Of a stretch of 64,000 bases of DNA, positions 12,506 to 25,169 are shown piece by piece. The translations under genes were made by a program, and so were the position numbers. Under the pieces are notes generated by a model, which saw only the letters and a program-made list of their open reading frames with translations, was not told the DNA's origin and ran no database searches. The number at the start of each line of letters is the position of its first letter. The first letter of the stretch is position 1. The stretch is from Chrysomallon squamiferum (lineage: Eukaryota > Mollusca > Gastropoda > Neomphalida > Peltospiridae): the NCBI GenBank assembly GCA_012295275.1, contig CM022675.1, positions 4,389,142-4,453,141 on the forward strand. Direction: 5' to 3'.

Positions 12506-15500
12506 ATGAATTTATTAACAGCAGTGATTATATTAACGATCTACAATCAGGTTACAGGTGCAGAAAGACTAGGTAAGTTTATTATTTATTTAAAATTAAT
12601 GTATTCGTTGTACTTCAAGTCATCTGAAGTATGTATAAGGCTGGGGGAGATAATTTTATTTAAGTTTTATTTATTGAGATTTGTTGTATATGATGATTAT
12701 GTTTAAAGCAGACTTTTTTCAAAATAGAGCCTGGTGAATATTCAATGGATGTTTAGTATGAAATGCTTGTGTCACAATTAATAATACTAACAACAACAGC
12801 AAAAACAACAATAATAAGACGAACGACAGTAATAATAATAACAGTAACAACATCAACAACAACAATAATAACGACGACAACAAACAACAATAATGAGTGT
12901 GATGAAAATTAAATAACTGCATAGCGTAACAACAATACGCAATATGATTAAACATAACAGCATAAACTGGCACGTTATGACATATATTAAAAATAAACTA
13001 TTTACTATAAATGCAAAATTAGCTCACATATTTTGACGTAGCTAAGTATAAATAACAGCAATATTATATATATAATAACGTAACATAACAATAATAATAA
13101 CGAAACAATATTACATATTACAAAATTGTATATCATCACATAACTAAGTAATTATTTATAAGTTTAGAAAACATAACATTATGAACATGTGTAAATGTTT
13201 ACAATATAAACAAAATACATTTGTATAAATGTATATATAATATCGTAACATAAAATTTCATCAACATAAAGCAACATAAATAATTAAGATAAATATTAAT
13301 AAATGAACACAGGTCCGTGGTCTGACAGAAAACAAGAAGAAATGTTAGAAGAATATTTTACACTGAATTCTTTACACTGATCTAAAAACAGCCTCAGTTG
13401 AGATTGTTTATTCTGTGATGTTTGCTTTTCTGATTTGAATTTTCCACTTCACCTTGTGCCCCATTTAGATTCATATTACAAAGTTTGTAACTTGTGTAAG
13501 TACTGTGATAACACTGTAGCTGATTATAATCGTCATTTTTGGTCCAGGTATTTTATTTTTTTTTTCTCATATACTCTCAGCTATTGAATTTTATTTCTAC
13601 TGCGATATAGGAATTAATTAATTCAAATTTAGTTTACTTGTCAAAAGACAAACGTACAAAAAGAACTTGTGAAGTGAAGCGAAACTGGTGCGGGGGTGGT
13701 AATGTTTGACATTTTAGAAGTTGGTGTTCAACAACCGAGATTTACCACAGCTTTGTTTGTTTGTTTGTTTGTTTGTTTGTTTGTTGTTGTTGTTGTTGTT
13801 GTAGTTATTCTTTTCAGAAAATAAATTCAGGTACAAACATTACAAGCTGTACTAACAACCTCCATTCAATGAAGTCAGTTTCGGAGAGTGGCGAGCTCTC
13901 TAAATGAGAGAAACTTAACTGTGAAACTTAGTTTAATGTAATGTACTAATTTTATTTTAACTGTTTTTGTGAGACAGTTGTACTTGATGTTCACCATATG
14001 GGAATCATCGTTTTTGACGCGAAAACAGTCTGAAGTTTCAGTTATTTGATTATTTCAAACAAACAGCAAACTTTAACTAACAGAGTGACTTTCATCTCAA
14101 ACCAGTATTATCAGTCACATATTTATCACAGATCATATAAATGTAATTGTAAATTCAAAAATAATAAAAGAAAAATAATAACAAAATAAAATAATAATAA
14201 TGATGATGATAGTAACAACAATAACGATGTATTAATGATATTTAAGGTAAAGAAATAACAAGACAATAAGAGATGGAGAGGTAACGAGGACGTGGGTGAC
14301 AACGTCATTATGTAATTGTCTGGTTGTGTTTTCTACGCAATTTGCTGATGTGCGCTATCTTAAGACTGCGCTGCTCATTCTTAAGATCGGTAGAACACGC
14401 GGAATTCGAGGAAATTAAACTAACATACAAAATGTGACCTCATGTACACTAACTGAATACAAACATGTTTTATGTTTGAAATCAAGGAGATTTACTGATA
14501 ATATAATAGGATACAACTAAATAAATAGATAAAGACAACATAAAAACAAAACAGATATCTAAAATTAATATTTTATAATATTAGCTTTAGTACTAATGAC
14601 AAATTTAGTATCTCATATGACACTAGTCTACATGCACTGATGTTTACAGATGGTCCCATAGTTCGGTCGAGTACGTTAATGGTACGCGCCAAGTACGATA
14701 CAGAATTTTAAAAATACATTAACTACATTACAGGTAGAACTTAGACAACTGTAAAGATGATCTAAATTCATTATAGCTGTTTGTTTAATTAGTATTAACA
14801 TTCTCTGTATGACTGAGTGTTATAAAACTGAGATATACTACTTGTGTAATCTCTGTCCCAGATTTTTATGTTTCAAAATCATTCTGTAAGAAAACAACTG
14901 CTTTCAATTATTTATATTGCTCAGCTCTTCCAACATCGCATTTTAGTTGATAAAATGATATTTTTACAATATACACCAATGCTTGAAATTTACAAGCTTA
15001 ATATTAATTGTTTTAAACAAATGTGACAGTTCAAAGTTTGTTATTTGTTAACAATTTATCAGTTTTGCAAAGAACTGAAGTAGACACTGGTCTTTAATCT
15101 AATACTGTCTATTCTCCTTTAATCTGTGACAATAAGCTGTGAATACGTCTGTATGTGAAAATCAACTGTGTTTGTATCTGTTGTGTCTAAATGTGTGTAT
15201 ATAAGCATGTATTAATGTATGTATGTAAAAGAAGTACATAGCGTAACACCAAAAGATAAAACAGTTGAACTGAGAGTTTCGACATAAGATAACATGTTTT
15301 AATATAACAGGTAAACATTGAATAATAGCCTAAACTAGCATGTTTTAACACAATATCTTTTAAAAATAAACTACTTACTATAAACGCAAAATTACATAAC
15401 ATAACATAATACCTACAGCAACATTATATATAAAATAACATAACGTAACATAACAAAAATAATAGTAGCAGTATCACATATTACAATAAGACATAACTTG

Positions 15501-16189
15501 ACTAAAATACACAATAACATAAAATTGTAATATTTATATATTTTTGCAACATAAAGCACCATAATAATTAAGATAAATATTAATAAATTAACACAGGTCC
15601 GTGGTCTGACAGAAAACACGAAGAAATGTTAGAAGAATATTTTACACTGGATAAAAAACAAACTTGGTGGGAGGCAGCGTATTCTGGCTGTGAGGAGGCA
15701 GGAGGCAGACTCGTTGTTCATCATTCTGGTTTAGACGAAAACAAACTTTTTTCTGTAATGGAAGAAGACAAAGATTATTGGGTAGGAGCTTTAGAGACGT
15801 ATACACCGTGGATGTGGACTGGTAGGTATAGTTTACTGATTTCATTTTGTGTTTATAAATCTGAGTTCAGTAACAAAATACAGTTTTAAATTGTTGTCAC
15901 TTTCCCAGAGACAGATGAACCGTTATTTCAACACAAAGGAGAAACAGATACAACTGAACTTACAAGTGATTACACGTTACAAGATAACAGCGCATTCTCT
16001 TGTTTCATCAAGTGTAGAGCTTCTTCTCATACTGTGGGTCTACAAGTAAGTTTGTCTGTCTGTCATTTATTTTGTTTTGTGTTATTTATTTGTTTATTTT
16101 TATTTACTTTTGTTTGTATGTTCATTTATTTAAATTATTTCTCATTTTCGAATTTTTTAAACGAGGACAACAACAACAAAAACAACAAT

Positions 16190-16224
<35 letters not shown>

Positions 16225-16668
16225 ATAATAATAATAATAATAATAACAATAACAATAACAATAACCATAACAATATCTACAAGAAGAAATAACACGAAAG
16301 TTGTTTTGTTTTCAGGGTAGACGTTGTTTTTGTAAAATTGCTGACAGTGGACTAAGTAAGAGAGAAGATTGTGTCAGATGTGCAGGAAGCTACTCAGAAT
16401 TCTGTGGTGGAGAACACTTTATTTCTGTGTACAAGATTGGTAAGAGTCGAAATGAAATTTTAAATATTTTTTACTTTTTTTTTTTATAAATAACTAATGA
16501 TATTTTAAGTGTACAGTGTTTTTAAATACAAAGTGTGTTATACAGGGTACCTGTTTAAGATTATTTACAAAGAGTAGCCAAAAATATCATGATTTAGCAA
16601 AGTGATATGTGATTAATTTTAATATTTATGTATATACGTATCTATGCGTCTGTGTTAGTGTATCTAAC

Positions 16669-16722
<54 letters not shown>

Positions 16723-18764
16723 AAGTTAGATACATTACACAGGTGTGTATATATATATATATATATAAAGTTAGATACATTAACACATTATATATATATA
16801 AAATATTAAGAAATATTCCGTTCCTTGGTGATTATAAAATAACTGATTCTCTATGAGAAGATTTGAACCAGAGTCGTCTGTGTCTCATCATTTATTATGT
16901 GTGTGTTGCAGATTTACCAGACTCGGTGAAAGTCATTGCCAACGTTGCTGTCAACAGCAACTGTGGCTACGTCAAATACAACAGAAATTGGAAAGTGTTA
17001 GAACTGGGATTTCAAAACTGTGAGAATTATGAAAACCGTGTATGTCATAGTAAGTTATTTTATATAATTTTTCAAAACATTAAAATAATAATAACAATAA
17101 CAACAACAACAACAATAATAATAATAACAGTATCAGTATTAATAGTAGTAGTTATAACAATAGTAATAGTAATAGTAGTAGTAGTAGTAGCTATTGCTGT
17201 GGTCGTTATTATTATTAGTAGTAGTATTGTTGCTGTTGTTGTTGCTGCTGTTGTTCATAAAGTGCTGATTATTTTTATTTATTTAGATAATTACAAAGTG
17301 GAGTGGCCAGGGTTAAAATGTACGTCTGAAATATGTATTACAAAATGGCCAAAGAGAAAGACAACATGGACCATCTCGGATCGTATATGTGATCTGTCCA
17401 AAGTAACAAACAGTTCAGTGTCAGACTTGACAACTCTACTGTCACAAAGCAAATACTGGGTGGGTCTGCAGAGAAAGTCTGAATGGCGATGGGTTACTGG
17501 TAATAAAATTATTACATCTTCTTATTATTTATTTATTTATTTGTTTATTTTGTCATTAAAAATTAAATTATTTCTAAAATATTTGTTGTATTTATGCATA
17601 TATATCTATGTACGTGCGTTTGTATTTACGTCTGTTTGTATCTATTATGTGTATATATGTGTATATGTTTGGGTATTTATGTGTGTATGTATGTCTATGC
17701 ATGTATGTGAGTGTAAGTGTGTGTGTGTGTGTGCGTGTAAGTATATATTCATGCTTTTATTGGGTTATTGGTGACTTATAAGAAATATTATATCTCTGAT
17801 TTTATATCTATCTATCTATCTATCTATCTATAAATTCTGCTCAAATTCTTGGTTAATAAAAATCTGAAACTGTTATAGACACGATCCTTGGCTAAACGTT
17901 TGGAGTTTGATATCTTGTGGAATTCTCTTTCCAGCAACACTAACATTATAAAGACAGGTCCAGTGGTTGTGGAGATATTGTGATCTAAAGACTTTTGGTC
18001 AATTATGTCAAAAAATGTCAAATTTCGAAGATCGGTATATCCAGAAGTACTGGTCGGATGAAGACGAAATTCGATGTTTGGCCGTTTGAAACCAGAATCG
18101 TTTTATCAAAATGTGAATAGGTCGGGTTACACCCGCTCAGTGAACTGACATGTATCTGTCTGTATGTCTGTATGTATGTATGTGTGTGTATCTGTATGTA
18201 TGTATGTGTATGTGTAAGCAGGGGTATGCAGTTGTGTTTCTAATAGTAGAATCTGTGACGTCTGATCTGAAGTGACAGCAGTGGTGTGGTAGTAGTTGTT
18301 GTGATGATAATAATAATATGATGCTTTAGTTTTGAAATGTTGATGTATACGTCTTTTTAATCAGAAAATAATTTGATTTCATACACAGGTGAAGAGTTCT
18401 GGGTAGATTCCGATTATTCCAATCACGAAAAACATGAAGCCATTGTATGGACAAAAGAATTTCATTTTTATTATGGATATAAAATGAAGTGGTATGTTTC
18501 TTCATCAGATGTGAACAACAGTGTGGCTTGTCAAAAGTGTGAGTATCGTGTACACACAAACAATAAACAAACAAACAAACAAACAAATAAGTGTTCATTA
18601 CTCTACATCTCCACTAAATATTTTAATTAACAGTAGTTCTAAACAACCAGTTATTGTTATTACTGTTATTATTATTATTGTTACTATTATTATTATTATT
18701 ATTATTACTATTATTATTATTTTTACTGTTATTATTATTATTATTATTACTATTATTATTACTG

Positions 18765-18804
<40 letters not shown>

Positions 18805-19283
18805 TGTTGTTGTTGTTGTTGCTGTTGCCGTTGATGTTGTTTTCATAGTCTTTGTTTTGTTTTTCTTCATTCTTCATTTCTTCGTAACATGGCTCTCTCT
18901 CTTTCCTTTTTTTACTTCTTTCTTTTTTATTCTTGTTGTTTTTTGTTATCTCGACATTTCTCCTTTTTGTTTTCTGATTTGTTTTACTTTATTGCAGATA
19001 AAAACACAAAATCGACAGCAAAGGCATCGTCAACAACAGCAGAATCCTCGACTACTACGGCAAAGACGAAAAACCCAGATTCGATGTCTTCAGCACCACA
19101 GTTTACTACAGAGAACATGAGTCCAGTATCAACTTCTCAGCCTAAGAGAAGGGACATAACTTCACCTAAAAGTAGCGCACAGGCTGACAACAGACAAAAT
19201 ATACCAGGTTAGTTTGTTAGTATTTATTAGTTTCTCCGTTATCAAACAGAGGTTACATGTAAACCACTAATAATGATAATAAA

Positions 19284-19364
<81 letters not shown>

Positions 19365-20444
19365 ATACATTTATATATTTAAAATAAATGTTAATGTCTC
19401 TAATCTTTTTTTTCAATTTCTGTGATTTTGTAGCACTTGCTGGTGGTGTTGTTGCTGCTGTTGTAGTAGTGTTAATTGTCGTAGTTCTCATTTTACTGTG
19501 GACTAAACGGTAAGTTTTTTCTTTGTTTGTTTTAGTTTTTTGTTCATTAAATAAAAATAATAATAATAATACAATTATTGACAAATGAATAATATTTAGA
19601 TATTTGTATGTCGATAAGTCTGTATATATGTAGGTATGTTTGTTTTTACATATATGAAGTATACAATTTTTAAAATATTTAACTTTAATTTTTTCCCAGA
19701 TCACGTCGATTTTGTTTTAAAACTCAGAAGTTACCAGAATCAAGAATTAATTTTAACAAAAGAAACAATGAAATCAGCTCTGCTGAAGATTTACAACGTG
19801 GTCACACAAATCCGAGTTATGAGGTAACAACGACATCGACGTCGGCAGATTATGAATTTGAATCAGAAAATCAAGGAAACCACAGTGTTTACTGCAACGT
19901 CCCAAGCGGAGTTACAGTCAACATGGAAAACAGAAATAATAACGACTACGACATCGCAGATGTTAAAGCAGATGTTAAATCACTTCCCATTAACAGATCT
20001 ACTGCTGACGACAACGATGGAGACAACGAAACACCGTATATCAACACGGCAACGACTACGACATCTACAGTAGACAAACACGTCTCAAGCAGTCATGAAG
20101 GAGACTACGACAGCACAGATACAACAAATACAACAACTCATAGATCTAACATCTACAACAACCTTGACGGTGACTACGATACCTGTGATAAGAAAAAGAA
20201 AACAACTACGTCTGATGTCTACAACCGGCTTGGTGTTGACAATGACAGCGACTACGACAGCACAAATAGAGAAAAGACAACTGCAACTGTATCCGACGTC
20301 TACAACCACCTCGTTGATTCTGAAGACTACGACACCATGGACAGTAGACCTCCAACATCAACAACAACATCAGACCTGTATAACCATATTGACCAACCTG
20401 ACAGCGACCTCTACGACATCGCTGATGCTGTTACTTCTGATTAA
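12506..20444 (+). CDS. Receptor gene B: CTLD/WSC/CTLD receptor with long Thr-rich stalk and tyrosine tail
   Basis: Exons: 12506-12572, 15597-15821, 15909-16045, 16316-16439, 16912-17049, 17287-17499, 18389-18538, 18998-19207, 19434-19509, 19700-20444; 694 residues if the relic exon at 13313 is skipped. Signal peptide 1-22; CTLD1 N-half 23-97; WSC 98-184; CTLD1 C-half 185-230 with the canonical terminal cysteine (NRVCH); CTLD2 231-351 (RICDLSK, YWVGLQ, WRWVTG, VACQK); Ser/Thr stalk 352-421; TM about 424-443; tail 447-694. Tail motifs include SVYCNV, NIYNNL, DVYNRL, DVYNHL and DLYNHI. Compared with D, a TTA to TAA change at the stop removes about 50 C-terminal residues. The 3-kb first intron contains a decayed extra exon 2 and duplicated intergenic DNA. 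Same class as D. The domain calls are firm; that the mRNA skips the relic exon is inferred. Confidence 0.72.
13313..13380 (+). pseudogene. Truncated relic of receptor exon 2 inside gene B intron 1
   Basis: An AG acceptor and the first 18 or so codons of the CTLD1 exon are intact (reading to EEYFTL). The sequence then breaks and reaches a stop at 13378-13380. What follows (about 13560-14110) is intergenic DNA of the type found after gene A. If spliced in, it would give a peptide of about 44 residues. It marks a recombination junction between two receptor units. Confidence 0.8.
13381..15596. other. Intron 1 of gene B made of rearranged intergenic sequence
   Basis: Apart from the relic exon there is no coding sequence. 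13.56-14.1 kb resembles 10.68-11.0 kb, and 14.3-15.15 kb resembles the upstream region of a receptor gene. Near 15.24 kb the sequence jumps from the upstream microsatellite straight into intron-1 sequence, so the signal-peptide exon and promoter of this unit were deleted. Confidence 0.65.
17824..18130 (+). other. Conserved intronic block shared by genes B and D
   Basis: Intron 6 of B carries about 300 nt of non-repetitive sequence that recurs at 42115-42420 in D. No exon with splice sites and matching frame can be drawn, and the reading frames differ between the copies. It is flanked by TCTA and GTAT arrays. Confidence 0.5.
19286..19360. repeat. (CT)n microsatellite in intron 8 of gene B
   Basis: A pure CT tract lies between the stalk and TM exons. 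The homologous tract in gene D at about 43606-43704 is longer. Confidence 0.95.
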
Positions 20445-20726
20445 CCACATCCCAGTCTGTATGGAGACACTGCCTCATCTAACAATCAAATTCCTACTAG
20501 GAAATCAGAAATCTCTGAGAACGTCCACGACGATTCCGACAACAATGACAACGTTTCTGAAGGCAGTGGAAATTTTTAGTTTGTTCTGGAAAATTCTGAT
20601 TTAAAAGATAATGTCGCAAGTTACTGGATCGATATTTTCATACAAAATTTGTCGTCTGCTGTGAAGAGTTTTTTGAAATCCATCTTAACTGTGTCTCATA
20701 CTACTTTTTTTTAATTTTTTTTTCTT

Positions 20727-20757
<31 letters not shown>

Positions 20758-22205
20758 TTATTATTATTATTATTATTTATATATATATATTTAATTTTTT
20801 AATTTTTTTTGTTATTTTCTTATTTATTTTCTTATTTATTTGGATCTTGTTGTTGTTCTTGTTGTTATTTTTTATTTTTCTATTGTTATTATTTGTTATA
20901 TTTCTTATTTATTTATGTTTTGTTTCTTTATTATTATTATTTTTTTCTTATTATTATAAAAGGTTAAGGAAAGTTTATTCAAAAATTCAGAAATCCTAAA
21001 TTCCAGTTTGTGATGTGTTATAGTTTTCCAATAGATGAAGCAATCACAAGCCTTACTTTATTCACAAATTTATTACAAATATTAAAATACCTCAAGACCA
21101 TCTGTATACTTTTGCACGAGTGCCTAACTTACGAGTTTTTCGAGTTACTTCGAGTTACAAGCAGTCGACATCCAATTTTTTGCTTTGAGTGGCGAGCCAA
21201 AATCCCAGTTACGAGCGAGTTAAAGATATGCTGCCGCTAATTGGCGCAACGAACAACAAAACATCCGCCCAGCATCCTGCTGCTGACTCGTTTACTTCAC
21301 GTGGTTACCTCGACGCGGAAACATCTCTGTTGTGTTGTGTTCGCGTTTTGTGTAATTTTCACAAATTTCTTTTTCCTGACCATGGATTGTAAGAAAGTGA
21401 GTGCAAAGGACAGTGCTGAGAAGAAGAAGTGGATGTTATCTATTGAATTAAAGCATGAAATCATAGAAAAACATGATCACGGTCTGCATGTAGTCGACTT
21501 GGCTTGGCAGTACGAGCGTAGTACTTTTACGATTTGTACCATACTGAAGCAGAAGGAGTCGATAAAGGCTGTAACTCCAGCCAAAGGCGTTAAAATAATT
21601 TGTCTGATCGCCAAGATAAATGCACTTTACAAAACCAAGTTATTTCTTTTCATTCTCTTTTATTTTGTTTTTATACAATATTTTCCATTTATAAATACAT
21701 TTTTGTTATTTAAAAGCACGTTACAAAAATTTAGTGTGTTTTAAGGGGGGGCTGGAACGGATTAATGGTATTTCAATTAATTTCATTTAGAAAACTTGAT
21801 TTGATATACGAGCTAATTGAGATACGAGCTAGGTCGCGGAACGAATTAAACTCATAAGTCAAGGTACCACTGTATATCTATATATAGTAAAATAATAAAT
21901 GAAAAACATCAACGTAGAAATGACTATACATATCTTTATATTACATTACTTCATATACACCTATTCTATATAATCATCTAAGGATATTTTAATATTTTAT
22001 TTTAATAATTTTTCATATACGTTTTGCATTTTCTGTTTCTAGTCGAAGTCTGTTTTATACTAACATTTTTACTATTGCTCTAACTTTATTGTGATATAGT
22101 AAACCTCGCTACTATTCAAATGGATTATCCGGTAAATTAATATATATTTTGACTTTCGAACGATTGATTTATTCTCTGTTTCAAGTGTTATTTGAATAAA
22201 ACATT
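20445..22205 (+). other. Probable 3' UTR of gene B interrupted by a Tigger remnant
   Basis: Tail-homologous sequence continues after the stop to about 20580, followed by T-rich repeats (CTT and ATT tracts at 20720-20780), a Tigger remnant and an AATAAA signal at 22195-22200. The 32-nt conserved block occurs here at 22100-22131. Confidence 0.5.
21120..21872 (+). mobile_element. Tigger-type remnant with N-terminal transposase HTH fragment
   Basis: The right terminus ends GGTACCACTG followed by TA, preceded by CGAATTAAACTCATAAG, as in Tigger ends. The left terminus is lost. A frame starting at 21382 (MDCKKVSAKD, then LSIELKHEIIEKHDHG and ICLIAK) resembles the pipsqueak-type HTH that opens Tigger/jerky transposases. 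The DDE catalytic region is absent, so the element is not autonomous. Confidence 0.65.
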
Positions 22206-22589
22206 GAAAAATGGAAAATTTGAATTCTTATCTTTGTGTTTATTGCATGAGTGTTACCTTCTGAAGAAAAAGGTTTAATCTCAGTTCGAAGTACTTTGGC
22301 ATAGCGGCCATTTTGTTCTTGTTCTCGGAACGTGTATCACGAACATCGTTCATACACTATTTGTTACGTTCTCGAGGTTTTGTCTGCGAACTTTCTTCAT
22401 ATAAACAGCCTCGACCAAACACAAATCAAATATTTTAGCTTCATCTGATTGTACAGTATAAAAGATTTTGTCACCCGAAAGTAGTAGAAAAAACCTTATG
22501 AAACTTTCTGTAATGTCTGTTAACTATTTTCCAGAGAAAATGTCGGTTTAGAACGAGCCCTTAAATTTGAACATTAGAAATTACATCGC

Positions 22590-22830
22590 CACACACACAC
22601 ACACACACCCATACGCATACATGAACACACACACACACACACATGAACACACACGAACACTCTTTCTCTCTGACAAACACACACACACACACACTCACAC
22701 GCACACACTCACACACACTCACACTTTTTCTCTCCGACAAACACATACACACACACACTCTCTCACACACACATAAACGCACACACACAGTCTTTCTCTC
22801 AGACACACACTCACACACACACATACGCAC
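22590..22830. repeat. Compound (CA)n microsatellite
   Basis: CA runs are interrupted by recurring CTCT(C)TGACAAACAC segments. Reading frames of HTHT or VCVC type in this stretch are repeat translation. Confidence 0.9.
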
Positions 22831-23571
22831 GATGTCTTTCTAGAGGTATATTCGTGTTTATGTGGGTTATAATATTTTATATTTCAGCATCTGAACATTC
22901 TAAAAGTTGATTTTCAAGAACCTAGGTTTACTACAGCTTTGTTTTTATTTTTCACAAAATAAATTCAGACCCAAACATTTCTAGCTGCATTCAGTGAAGT
23001 CAGACTTTGAGAGTGACGAGCTCTCTATGTGAGGGAAATACATCTGTGAAACTTAGTGTAATGTAATATATTAATTTTATTGAACTGTTTTGTGAGAAAA
23101 TTGTCCTTGATGTCTCACCATATTGGTATGATTGCTTCTGAGGCTTCACAGACTGGGTCCATCATTCAAAAAAACAGACTGAAGTTTCAGTTAATTGATT
23201 ACTACAAACAAACAGCAAACTTTAACTAACAGAGTGACTATCATCTCAAACCAGTGTTATCAGTCACATATTTCTCACAGATCATATATATTTAATAATG
23301 TAAATTTAATAATAATAATAATAATAATAATGGCGATGTATTAATGATATTAATAAGAATGGGAGGGTAAGAAAGAACAAGAAAGATACAATCTGACAGT
23401 AAGAGATAGGAGAGATTATGACGACGTGTGTCACAACGTCATTATGTAATCGTGTGTTCTGCGCTATTTTAAGACTGCGCTATTTTAAGACTGCGCTATT
23501 TTAAGACTGCGCTGCGCATTCTTACGATCGATAAAACTCGCGTTATTTTCCAGATCGCTCAAGTCAAATCA

Positions 23572-23912
23572 GTCAGCACTTACACACATCCTAACTGTTA
23601 AACTGAATGTTTCACTAGAGACAGCACTTACACACATCCTAACTGTTAAACTGAATGTTTCACTAGAGACAGCACTTACACACATCCTAACTGTTAAACT
23701 GAATGTTTCACTAGAGACAGCACTTACACACATCCTAACTGTTAAACTGCATGTTTCAGTAGACACAGCACTTACACACATCCTAACTGTTAAACTGAAT
23801 GTTTCACTAGAGACAGCACTTACACACATCCTAACTGTTAAACTGAATGTTTCACTAGAGACAGCACTTACACACATCCTAACTGTTAAACTGAATGTTT
23901 CACTATAGACAG
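23572..23912. repeat. 48-bp minisatellite, about 7 copies
   Basis: Direct tandem copies begin CAGCACTTACACACATCC and end CACTAGAGA, with a few substitutions in the fourth copy and near the end. Because 48 is a multiple of three, it yields a spurious 102-codon minus-strand frame. Confidence 0.95.
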
Positions 23913-25133
23913 CACATCATTATTAAATAAAATAAACAGTGAAAACCTGCCAGATTTTATTTTTGTTTGTGACAACCCCCACGTGAATTTGAGGAGAACA
24001 TTTCTCATAATTAAAGTAACATAAACAGTGTGGCTTAATGAACACTGATCTATAAATTAAATACAAACAGGTTTTATGTTTAAAATCAAGAAGTTTCACT
24101 GATAATATTACAGGATATAACTAAGTAAATAGACAAAGTGAATTTAAAATGAAAAAACGTGCAATTATAAACGATAGAAAGATAATATTTTGTTTACAAA
24201 CAGGACAACAAATTCTTAATCATTTAATTTTAATAACAGAACAATACATACATACATATATACATATGTATAGACAATGTTCGTGCAGCTAACACTTCAC
24301 TATCATTTCCTCGTCTTCTAGACATGGTAAAAAGTTAGTATGTGATAGTTAGTATATGTTAGTGTATGTTAGTATATGTTAGTATATGATAGTGTATGAT
24401 AGTTAGTATATGTTAGTGTATGATAGTGTTGTGAAAAAAATAAAATGAGTTTGGATATGCAGTTCTGTGTGTTTGTATGTGGATATTTCTAGGGTGTGTG
24501 TGTGTGTGTGTGTGCGTGCGTGTATCTATGTATTTATTTGTATATGCATTCCTGTATGTATTTGTATATGCATGTATGCATAGATGCATATATTTATGTG
24601 TCAGTGTATGTATGCGTTATGTATGTAAGCATTATGTATGTATGTTTGTATGTTTGTATCAATCTATGTATGCATTTTTGTGTGTATGCATTATGTATGT
24701 ATGTATGTTTATATGTTTGTATCTATCTATGTATGTATTTTTGTGTGCATGCATTATGTATGTATGTTTGTATGTTTGTATCTATCTATGTATGTATTTT
24801 TGTGTGTATGGATTATGTATGCAGTATCGTTGTATGTATGTATGAATTAGTAAATGTATGTATTTATGAATGTATGTAAAAAAGACGGAGTCATATAAAT
24901 ACATACACATATTATTAATAAAGCAACTTATTGTTAAAATAAACTCATACAACTTATATTAGTAAAACGGACGCATCACTTATAATTATACCAACACAAA
25001 ACTACAAACAGTGTCATCCGTAATCTAAGTAGCCAGATTCATGCTCTGTTTTCCTCTTTCTATTAATATCTGATCTACTTCCTTGTCGGTTTTAGCAAAA
25101 CTCGGTTTTATATTGTCTTGCGTAAGAATTGCG

Positions 25134-25143
25134 TATATAAAAA
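25134..25143 (+). promoter_or_regulatory. TATA box of receptor gene E
   Basis: TATATAAAAA lies 36 nt upstream of the start codon at 25170, matching copies A and B in spacing. Confidence 0.6.
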
Positions 25144-25169
25144 TAAAGAGAAGAAAACAAAAAGAAATA

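Larger units (their letters stand above)
22206..25133. other. Intergenic region between receptor copies B and E
   Basis: No gene is seen. Contents in order: sequence homologous to 9.8-10.1 kb; a CA-rich compound microsatellite at 22590-22830; conserved unit sequence; three copies of a 16-bp CGCTATTTTAAGACTG motif at about 23461-23510; a 48-bp minisatellite; an ATGT/GTAT array at about 24480-24880; then the promoter block of gene E. Confidence 0.7.

Noticed and set aside
16863-17774. Single 303-residue reading frame
   Set aside because: It fuses real exons 5 and 6 of gene B through a repeat-rich intron that happens to lack stops; clear GT-AG borders and the matching structure in A and C show the intron.
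18598-18877. Poly-leucine, poly-isoleucine and poly-asparagine frames (also at 42924-43194)
   Set aside because: They come from ATT/AAT microsatellites within the intron between receptor exons 7 and 8.
21241-21744. Functional transposase
   Set aside because: Only the N-terminal HTH-like segment is recognisable; there is no DDE domain and the element's left end is missing.
23569-23877. 102-residue minus-strand repeat protein
   Set aside because: It is translation of a 48-bp minisatellite whose length is a multiple of three; no start context, splice sites or flanking coding.
24477-24879. Cys/Tyr/Val-rich proteins of about 125 residues
   Set aside because: Translation of a GTAT/GTGT microsatellite; the same type of frame occurs at every GTAT array in the window.
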